Assembly: GCA_947497635.1 (NCBI GenBank)
Contig: CANMHZ010000002.1
Coordinates: 1-24,108 of the forward strand
Length of the DNA: 24,108 bases
Direction of reading: 5' to 3'
From: Helicobacteraceae bacterium
GTDB lineage: Bacteria; Campylobacterota; Campylobacteria; Campylobacterales; Sulfurimonadaceae
Part shown: positions 15,958 to 20,143 of the stretch, in pieces
Position numbering within the stretch: the stretch's first letter is position 1
How the letters are laid out: each line of letters opens with the position of its first letter
Position numbers and translations under genes: made by a program
The notes under the pieces: model-generated
The model's database searches: none
Told to the model about the DNA's origin: nothing
Seen by the model: the letters and a program-made list of their open reading frames with translations, nothing else

Positions 15958-16644
15958 TTGATATTCGGAAAAATTGATTTTTTAAACCTTTTACCCTTTC
16001 ATGTTTTTATGAAACGGTATTCACGCTCTCTTCGAGTACACCAAAGTCTCAACTACCACAAAGGGGTTCCCTCCGCCCTCAACCGTGATTTTGCCATGCG
16101 ACGTATTGATGCGGCATTTATCTCCAGTATCACGGCACGCCATTGTCGTCATTTCAATGTGGGAATCGTTGCACGTCGTGAAGTATTGAGCGTGTTGTCC
16201 CTCCCATCTTTAAATGACAAAAAAGATACAGACTCGGCTACTTCCAATCTACTTACCGCCGTTTTGGATATTCACGGAGAGGTATTGATCGGGGATAAGG
16301 CATTACGCTATTTTTATGGAGGAGGTGAGCATACCGATTTGGGAAAAGTATGGCATGGACGAACGGGATTGCCTTTTGTATTTGCCCTATTGTGTACCCA
16401 TCACCATACGGATGAGTTCAAACGATTAAGCCAAAAATTTGTCGAAAAGAAGATTAAGATTCCCTATTATATTCTCATGGAGAATTCTCACCGAAGTGGT
16501 TTAACTCCAGTTCAAATCACCCATTATTTACAATTTATCAGTTATACGATTGGAGAAAAAGAGAAGCGGGGATATAAGCGGTTTGTAAAAGAGGTAAAGG
16601 CCAGAGGATTGGCTCCCTCGATGGGGGAGATACGGTACCGCTGA
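15958..16644 (+). CDS. mqnA: Menaquinone biosynthesis protein, MqnA-like chorismate dehydratase
   Basis: A 228-residue protein. I place the start at TTG 15958 because AGGGGAG precedes it by eight bases and a TATAAT lies 25 bases upstream; the open frame back to 15691 is antisense to moaD. The N-terminus IFGKIDFLNLLPFHVFMKRY and the later AAFISSITARH match MqnA of the periplasmic-binding-protein fold. It makes 3-enolpyruvyl benzoate from chorismate in the futalosine pathway, the route to menaquinone in Campylobacterota. It ends three bases from the convergent DUF2442 gene, with no terminator between. Confidence 0.85.
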   Translation: MIFGKIDFLNLLPFHVFMKRYSRSLRVHQSLNYHKGVPSALNRDFAMRRIDAAFISSITARHCRHFNVGIVARREVLSVLSLPSLNDKKDTDSATSNLLTAVLDIHGEVLIGDKALRYFYGGGEHTDLGKVWHGRTGLPFVFALLCTHHHTDEFKRLSQKFVEKKIKIPYYILMENSHRSGLTPVQITHYLQFISYTIGEKEKRGYKRFVKEVKARGLAPSMGEIRYR

Positions 16645-16647
16645 AGA

Positions 16648-16932
16648 TTAAGCTACATAACCCCATTCTTGAAATTGTTGTTGTAAGCTTTTATCGTGCT
16701 CAAACGTTTTGAAGTAAAGGAATTCAGGTGCTACGTCAAGCTCATCACTCCAAATTATTGTATAGTCAACGATAAACTTTTTAAATACTTCTTGATTTTG
16801 AAGCTCCCGAAAAGGCATCCCTTTGGCTTGAATTATCAAATCACTTAAATCTACAACACCCTCTTTATTATCGTTAAATTTAAGATACAATTTATAACCA
16901 TCTTGATATTGAGCATCTACTATACTTAACAT
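16648..16932 (-). CDS. DUF2442 family protein (copy 1)
   Basis: A 94-residue soluble protein. The pattern DGYKLYLKFNDN, VVDLSDLI, then FRELQNQEVF and IIWSDELDVAPEFLY, is that of small DUF2442 proteins often found behind DUF4160 genes. It lies nine bases behind the DUF4160 gene, with AAGGAG before the ATG, so the two form an operon. The pair resembles a type II toxin-antitoxin arrangement, but I know of no clear demonstration for this family and claim none. It is a paralogue of the gene at 19053-19283. Confidence 0.8.
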   Translation of the reverse strand: MLSIVDAQYQDGYKLYLKFNDNKEGVVDLSDLIIQAKGMPFRELQNQEVFKKFIVDYTIIWSDELDVAPEFLYFKTFEHDKSLQQQFQEWGYVA

Positions 16933-16941
16933 AACATCTCC

Positions 16942-17202
16942 TTAGACCAATGGGTCTATCTTGTGATATTTACCACTTGTTCGTAATCCATCCCAATTTT
17001 GCATCAATTCGTTTTGATGATCTTCTGCCCACTCAACAACCAATCCTAAAACTTTTGACGGAAGCCTACCTTCCAGTACACCAAAGGTCTGAATATCGAT
17101 TGACGCTTTATACTCATTGTATTCCACATGAAAATGAGGCGGATTATGCTCACTGAAATACATTGTAAATTTAATCCCCAAAAACCGACATATCTCAGGC
17201 AT
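16942..17202 (-). CDS. DUF4160 family protein
   Basis: An 86-residue protein with the family signature HNPPHFHVEYNEYKASIDI near residues 19-37 and the C-terminal segment GRLPSKVLGLVVEWAEDHQN ending in a conserved Trp. The tail after the Trp (DGLRTSGKYHKIDPLV) is longer than in many members. Several His and acidic residues in the signature could bind metal, but no activity is established. GAGAAGG precedes the ATG and a TATAAT lies about 30 bases upstream. It heads the two-gene unit with DUF2442 copy 1. Confidence 0.85.
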   Translation of the reverse strand: MPEICRFLGIKFTMYFSEHNPPHFHVEYNEYKASIDIQTFGVLEGRLPSKVLGLVVEWAEDHQNELMQNWDGLRTSGKYHKIDPLV

Positions 17203-17230
17203 TTAAGCCTTCTCGGTGTTAACTCCCAAA

Positions 17231-17236
17231 ATTATA
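17231..17236 (-). promoter_or_regulatory. -10 element for the DUF4160-DUF2442 pair
   Basis: The minus strand reads ACGCTATAATTTTGGG, a perfect TATAAT 29 bases before the DUF4160 ATG. No convincing -35 hexamer. Confidence 0.5.
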
Positions 17237-17269
17237 GCGTAGTTTGTTATCCAACACTACGGCTTCCGT

Positions 17270-17292
17270 CATCCCATATTTGATACGGGATG
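17270..17292. repeat. Palindromic extragenic element
   Basis: CATCCC at 17270-17275 pairs with GGGATG at 17287-17292, and the stem continues TAT/ATA after one mismatch, leaving a three-base loop. It lies in the 123-base gap between the DUF4160 gene and DUF2442 copy 2. No T-tract follows on the minus strand, so a terminator role is weak there. It may be a dispersed small repeat of this genome. Confidence 0.4.
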
Positions 17293-17325
17293 TATTTTTG
17301 AGGGTTTTGTTCAGCCTAAATTCTA

Positions 17326-17577
17326 CTATGCACAACGTGATAAAACAAGCTCATGCTTTAGCTTGTAATCAATAATCCCTTCCAACGAGATATCCTCATC
17401 AATATCATCGAAATGAACCCCTCTTCCACCTCCAATAAGATGGTAATTTAAGAGTTGCGAAATATTGCTTTGTTCAATACGCTTAGTGTAGGAATACGGT
17501 AGACTTAAAACATCACCGCTTATAAGATGAACTAAGATCTTATTATTCAGTTCAATTTTACTGATTAAAGTATTCAT
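17326..17577 (-). CDS. DUF2442 family protein (copy 2)
   Basis: An 83-residue protein starting MNTLISKIELNNKILVHLIS and ending with HFDDIDEDISLEGIIDYKL, the classic C-terminal DUF2442 signature (DEDIS-x-EG). The ATG at 17577 has GGAGG upstream with good spacing; the longer frame from 17631 lies within the DUF4160-like fragment. It belongs to a different subtype from copies 1 and 3, which lack the DEDIS signature. Its start overlaps the end of the DUF4160-like fragment by 20 bp, mirroring the DUF4160-DUF2442 order at 16648-17202. Confidence 0.78.
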   Translation of the reverse strand: MNTLISKIELNNKILVHLISGDVLSLPYSYTKRIEQSNISQLLNYHLIGGGRGVHFDDIDEDISLEGIIDYKLKHELVLSRCA

Positions 17578-17695
17578 TCCATGCCTCCAAAAAATCTTGT
17601 TTGTGTTTTTCAACAATCCGTATAGTTTCACGCATCTCTTTTGATGTCATTTGATAATTATCCGTGACTCTTAACGTCTCAAGCTCTATTCTCAT
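17558..17695 (-). pseudogene. DUF4160 C-terminal fragment, 45 residues
   Basis: A short frame from ATG 17695 to TAA 17558, reading MRIELETLRVTDNYQ and then MTSKEMRETIRIVEKHKQDF-LEAWNEYF. The second part aligns without gaps to the C-terminus of the DUF4160 protein at 16942-17202 (LPSKVLGLVVEWAEDHQNEL, conserved SK, VE, His and final Trp). The N-terminal HNPPHFH signature is missing, a stop codon lies five codons upstream and there is no Shine-Dalgarno. I read it as the remnant of a second DUF4160 gene in front of DUF2442 copy 2. A functional short variant is possible. Confidence 0.55.
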
Positions 17696-17726
17696 ATACT
17701 TATCTGATTTTCAATATGTACATGCT

Positions 17727-18044
17727 TTAGCCCTTTCCATAAAATTTCACATCAACACCTGAACCAAATATATCCTTAGATATGACCCAATCAGGATTGT
17801 ATGTTGCAACGTTATGCGCTACTTGTCCAATAAAATTAATAACATTCCATGGAAGTGGAACTATTAAACTAGCCTCTCGACCTTTAGTCTTAACTCTCAC
17901 GTCATAGCCAGCATTCTCAAGAAGTCCCTCAACTAATTCAACATTTGAACTCTGACTTGAACTATTTTGAATTCGAAAGTCTTCATGATTTTTAATACAC
18001 GATTTAATCGCGTCACGACTAGGATTTTCCAGTACTTTTAGCAT
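17727..18044 (-). CDS. Hypothetical protein, second gene of the glycine-zipper operon
   Basis: A 105-residue protein that I do not recognise. It has a charged N-terminal half (NPSRDAIKSCIKNHEDFRIQ), a Ser/Gln stretch, and a C-terminal half with IVPLPWNVINFIGQVAHNVA and NPDWVISKDIFGSGVDVKFY. There is no signal peptide or sure membrane span. AAGGAG with good spacing precedes the ATG, and only 20 bases separate it from the stop of the glycine-zipper gene. The two-gene order behind a divergent XRE regulator suggests an effector with an antagonist or accessory protein. No function can be assigned. Confidence 0.7.
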   Translation of the reverse strand: MLKVLENPSRDAIKSCIKNHEDFRIQNSSSQSSNVELVEGLLENAGYDVRVKTKGREASLIVPLPWNVINFIGQVAHNVATYNPDWVISKDIFGSGVDVKFYGKG

Positions 18045-18064
18045 TTACGCTCCTTATGATTTTA

Positions 18065-18313
18065 TTATTTGAAAAGTTTTTTGAAGACAAAATAGCCAAT
18101 AGCTCCAATAGCAAGCGGTGCAGCAGCAGCTACTACCAAACCTGTTGCCATACCACCGCCAACAACACCACCAACAGCGGCTAATCCAGACGTTATTCCT
18201 GTCGCACCTAAACCAGCTACTGTACCTGCTGCCGCTATCGTTCCGACACTACCTGCTGTACCCACGGTTACGCCTACTGCACCCGCCATAGTCGCTTTTG
18301 TTTCATTATCCAT
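18065..18313 (-). CDS. Glycine-zipper small membrane protein
   Basis: An 82-residue protein starting MDNETKATMAGAVGVTVG. I use the ATG at 18313 because an AGGGA lies upstream; the frame from 18361 has no Shine-Dalgarno. Almost the whole protein is Gly/Ala/Val with repeated small-x-x-x-small spacing (GTAGSVGTIAAAGTVAGLG, then AVGGVVGGGMATGLVV). A hydrophobic helix and a basic tail FKKLFK close the sequence. Two to three membrane helices packed through glycine zippers are likely. Such proteins can be pore formers, bacteriocin-like peptides or simple membrane components. Its regulation by a divergent XRE gene hints at a product that must be kept low, which is inference. Confidence 0.72.
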   Translation of the reverse strand: MDNETKATMAGAVGVTVGTAGSVGTIAAAGTVAGLGATGITSGLAAVGGVVGGGMATGLVVAAAAPLAIGAIGYFVFKKLFK

Positions 18314-18385
18314 ATTTAGTTCCCTGAGATTATATTTTCCGATACGGATAATGGTATCCATTAATAATTAATAACGAGCTTAACA

Positions 18386-18405
18386 TTTGAATTATATTAT
18401 TCAAA
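18386..18405. promoter_or_regulatory. Operator-like palindrome between XRE gene and glycine-zipper operon
   Basis: TTTGAATTATATTATTCAAA: perfect 7-bp arms (TTTGAAT and ATTCAAA) around six bases. It covers a perfect minus-strand -10 TATAAT (18391-18396) for the glycine-zipper operon and lies 17 bases before the XRE start. Two further related sequences, ACGGATAATGG at 18344-18354 and ACGGATAAGG at 18406-18415, flank it, and the first is part of the inverted repeat GGATA-ATGG-TATCC. The arrangement is that of an autoregulated divergent promoter. Confidence 0.6.
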
Positions 18406-18421
18406 ACGGATAAGGCTTGTA

Positions 18422-18808
18422 GTGGAAATCATTGATAAAATCAACTACCTTATAAAAGAAAAAAATTTACAGAAAAAAGATTTTGTGAAAATGCTTCAAG
18501 CGATTGAACCAAAATTGAAATCTACAGGTGAAATACCAAGCGAGCAGACCATATATGGTTATTTAAATGGCAAGCGAGAACTAAAAATAGAACTTATCCC
18601 CTATATCGCTGAAGTGTTAGGTGTGGATGAGCAGGAGCTTTTTCGTTTTGACATCGAGTATGCGACAGAATACAACTTGCGCTATTCAAAAGATGCACGG
18701 GAAATTTTGGATTTGCTTCAATATACCCCAAAACCGATGCTAGAGCAGATCAAAACCGTAATGCGGAAGTTTAAAAAAGTGTATGAAGAGGGGATGAGGG
18801 AGCTGTAG
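18422..18808 (+). CDS. XRE-family helix-turn-helix regulator
   Basis: A 128-residue protein whose first ~80 residues form a Cro/C1-type HTH domain (EKNLQKKDFVKMLQAIEPKL, SEQTIYGYLNGKRELKIELI, then YIAEVLGVDEQELF). A helical C-terminus (REILDLLQYTPKPMLEQIKT and on) follows. The start is a GTG with AAGG six bases upstream. It stands divergent from the glycine-zipper operon with a palindrome between them and is most likely its repressor. The frame remains open for 56 codons past the TAG stop, and that tail contains a segment similar to the C-terminus, so the gene may be shortened by a nonsense mutation. Confidence 0.85.
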   Translation: MEIIDKINYLIKEKNLQKKDFVKMLQAIEPKLKSTGEIPSEQTIYGYLNGKRELKIELIPYIAEVLGVDEQELFRFDIEYATEYNLRYSKDAREILDLLQYTPKPMLEQIKTVMRKFKKVYEEGMREL

Positions 18809-18979
18809 GAATATTTGATATATATCCCGCATGGGATACAATATACAAAAGAAGATTATCAATTGAGCCGAATTCAAGAGTTGATTTCATTCGCCTCTCT
18901 ACGTACGGTAGAAAAAATGATTTCCATTTTAGAACGCTATAAAAGTATGTTTAAAGCGTTTGAGATAGAGGGGGTTTAG
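18809..18979 (+). pseudogene. In-frame continuation of the XRE gene beyond its TAG stop
   Basis: After TAG 18806-18808 the same frame runs 56 codons to TAG 18977. The segment RIQELISFASLRTVEKMISI and the following LERYKSMF aligns without gaps to the regulator's own C-terminus (REILDLLQYTPKPMLEQIKT, then VMRKFKKVY): D/E-L-L/I, aromatic, V/L-E-Q/K, hydrophobic positions and F/Y-K agree. There is no Shine-Dalgarno or likely start for independent translation. I read it as the remnant of a longer C-terminus or of a second related gene. Confidence 0.45.
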
Positions 18980-19017
18980 CAAAAAAAGATTGGGAAATTT
19001 TTTGTATTGGTTTCTGA

Positions 19018-19023
19018 TATAAT
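19018..19023 (+). promoter_or_regulatory. Extended -10 promoter for DUF2442 copy 3
   Basis: TCTGATATAATAATC carries a perfect TATAAT with the extended TGn just before it and T-rich DNA (AAATTTTTTGT) upstream. It sits 30 bases before the ATG. No -35 at standard spacing. Confidence 0.65.
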
Positions 19024-19052
19024 AATCAAACCTTTAGAATAGAGGAAGATAT

Positions 19053-19283
19053 ATGTATTTATCGGTTATTGGCGTAAAGCCTATGGATGGTTATAAATTA
19101 TCTTTGACGTTTGAAAACAACGAACAAAAAGTTTTTGATGTTTCCCCTTATTTGGAAATTGGAAAATTTACAGAGCTAAAAGATAAAACCATTTTTGATA
19201 GTGTCAAAGTAAGTTTTGATTCAATCGAATGGTCAAATCAGTTGGATTTAGATCCTGAAATTTTATATGAAAAATCCAAGTAA
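19053..19283 (+). CDS. DUF2442 family protein (copy 3)
   Basis: A 76-residue paralogue of the protein at 16648-16932. Matching blocks are DGYKLSLTFENN, VFDVSPYLEIG, FTELKDKTIFD and IEWSNQLDLDPEILYEK. It stands alone on the plus strand with its own promoter, a GAGGAAG Shine-Dalgarno and a hairpin just behind the stop, so no DUF4160 partner accompanies it. It has inserted between the XRE tail and the direct repeat that matches the gltX 3' end. Confidence 0.78.
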   Translation: MYLSVIGVKPMDGYKLSLTFENNEQKVFDVSPYLEIGKFTELKDKTIFDSVKVSFDSIEWSNQLDLDPEILYEKSK

Positions 19284-19287
19284 TTTC

Positions 19288-19318
19288 CATTGAGGGGAAG
19301 GAAACTACCCTCTCAATG
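19288..19318 (+). terminator. Hairpin behind DUF2442 copy 3, overlapping the left direct repeat
   Basis: CATTGAGGGG at 19288-19297 pairs with CCTCTCAATG at 19309-19318, ten pairs including one G-U in plus-strand RNA, with an 11-base loop. AAATTTTAATGG follows, so it is a plausible but not ideal terminator for the plus-strand gene. Its right arm is part of the 27-bp direct repeat. Confidence 0.5.
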
Positions 19319-19333
19319 AAATTTTAATGGTTC
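19307..19333. repeat. 27-bp direct repeat, left copy
   Basis: Identical over 27 bases to 20117-20143; it begins ACCCTCTCAATG and ends TTTTAATGGTTC. Similarity continues leftward with small gaps over the TTGAGGGG hairpin arm, about 42 bases in all. The right copy contains the last codons and stop of gltX; this copy is an isolated duplicate. Between the copies lies the antitoxin/PIN pair, with an 810-base period. Confidence 0.85.
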
Positions 19334-19374
19334 GATAAGCTCCCGACGAACGGAATTTCTTGGTATTTTTAATA

Positions 19375-19602
19375 CTAAATAACATCCCTAGAATCAGGTG
19401 CACTATCTGGTGCATTTTTCAGAAGATTTATTGCATGAGAGCGTGAACCTAAAGCAGATCTCTCTATCAAATATTCTTCCGTTCGTAGTGATGCTAATTT
19501 TTCACTCAAGGCAGTGATAATAAACTGATTAATAGATACATCCCCTTTGAATGTTTCAATCTCCTGTCGATAATAGTCAGGAATTCTTAGTGCAAAATTC
19601 AT
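19375..19602 (-). CDS. Antitoxin-like ribbon-helix-helix protein paired with the PIN protein
   Basis: A 75-residue protein starting MNFALRIPDYYRQEIETFKG and then SINQFIITALSEKLASL, the pattern of an N-terminal ribbon-helix-helix DNA-binding domain (short strand, then two helices). An acidic, Ser/Asp-rich tail (NAPDSAPDSRDVI) could be the toxin-neutralising part. AGGAGG with six-base spacing gives a strong ribosome site. Its ATG overlaps the PIN gene's stop as ATGA. It lies downstream of the toxin gene, the reverse of the usual vapBC order. RHH antitoxins usually repress their own promoter, and a palindrome at 20037-20054 is a candidate target. Confidence 0.75.
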   Translation of the reverse strand: MNFALRIPDYYRQEIETFKGDVSINQFIITALSEKLASLRTEEYLIERSALGSRSHAINLLKNAPDSAPDSRDVI

Positions 19603-20033
19603 AATGTGCCTCCTATTTGACGTAATAAATCTTTGGGTATCATTACTTTAATACCCATATGTTTTTCAACGTTAGCAAAATCTTTGAGATTATAAGTGAT
19701 AATGGCATCCGCACCCGCGTTAAAAGCAGTTTCCAAAACCATATCATCCTGCGAATCACGTAAAAAAGGTCTCCATAAAAAATTAATCTTCTGATGATGT
19801 GAAATCAGACATAAATCATCTATAAATTGATTAATCTCTTCGTCGCTTAAGTTGCCAATTTTTTCTTTATTTGATGGACGTTTCAAAACAGCTTCAATTT
19901 CTACCGTTAATGTATTAGAAATTACATTGATTTTTTCTTCCATACCAAAAAGATATAAAAGCAGAGCATTTGCTGCACCATTTCGACTCATTAAGGCTGC
20001 TACGATGACGCTGGTATCCAAAACTATTTTCAT
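19599..20033 (-). CDS. PIN-domain toxin-like ribonuclease
   Basis: A 144-residue PIN protein resembling the TIGR00305 group. Acidic residues fit the catalytic set: Asp6 in VLDTSVIVAAL, Glu46 in NTLTVEIEAVL, Asp93 or Asp96-97 in LRDSQDDMVLETAFNAGADA, and Asp117 in NLKDF. PIN toxins cut tRNA or other RNA using magnesium. The ATG at 20033 must be near the true start because Asp6 is only six residues in, yet no Shine-Dalgarno is present. The promoter's -10 lies only six bases upstream, so the mRNA may be leaderless. It is the first gene of a two-gene unit with the antitoxin-like gene. Confidence 0.83.
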   Translation of the reverse strand: MKIVLDTSVIVAALMSRNGAANALLLYLFGMEEKINVISNTLTVEIEAVLKRPSNKEKIGNLSDEEINQFIDDLCLISHHQKINFLWRPFLRDSQDDMVLETAFNAGADAIITYNLKDFANVEKHMGIKVMIPKDLLRQIGGTL

Positions 20034-20036
20034 AGT

Positions 20037-20067
20037 GATATTATATACAATATCGTTTTAATGTCAA
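20037..20067 (-). promoter_or_regulatory. Consensus promoter with palindromic operator for the PIN/antitoxin pair
   Basis: On the minus strand TTGACA (20062-20067) and TATAAT (20040-20045) are separated by 16 bases, both perfect consensus. The -10 lies inside the inverted repeat GATATTATATACAATATC (20037-20054, arms GATATT and AATATC). Transcription would start at or within a base or two of the PIN gene's ATG at 20033. The palindrome is a good candidate site for RHH autorepression. Confidence 0.7.
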
Positions 20068-20105
20068 TATTACTACAAGAAGAGTTTGAAAAAGAGGGGG
20101 TTTGA
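20061..20105 (+). other. Short frame resembling the end of the XRE tail
   Basis: The plus strand encodes M-S-I-L-L-Q-E-E-F-E-K-E-G-V-stop. The XRE tail at 18917-18979 ends with ISIL and, further on, AFEIEGV-stop. The shared DNA AGAGGGGGTTT occurs at 18967-18977 and 20093-20103. A matching hairpin and the 27-bp repeat follow this frame directly, and follow the XRE tail after the inserted DUF2442 gene. It may be the remnant of a duplicated island end; it could also be chance over so short a length. Confidence 0.3.
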
Positions 20106-20126
20106 GGGGGAAAATCACCCTCTCAA
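20102..20126. terminator. Hairpin downstream of gltX, overlapping the right direct repeat
   Basis: TTGAGGGGG at 20102-20110 pairs with CCCTCTCAA at 20118-20126, nine pairs with one G-U in plus-strand RNA or one A-C mismatch in minus-strand RNA, with a seven-base loop. It begins eight bases beyond the gltX stop. In the gltX direction the T-run (TCTTTTTC) comes only after a short C-rich stretch, so it is a non-canonical terminator. Confidence 0.45.
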
Positions 20127-20143
20127 TGAAATTTTAATGGTTC
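20117..20143. repeat. 27-bp direct repeat, right copy, covering the gltX stop
   Basis: Identical to 19307-19333. It spans the last codons (Asn-His-stop) of gltX and the start of its terminator hairpin. This copy is the native one, as it is part of the gene; the left copy marks the far side of the PIN/antitoxin segment. Confidence 0.85.

Noticed and set aside
16648..17202. Calling DUF4160-DUF2442 an established toxin-antitoxin system
   Set aside because: The gene order and size fit, but I know of no clear experimental proof and see no nuclease or RHH domain in either protein.
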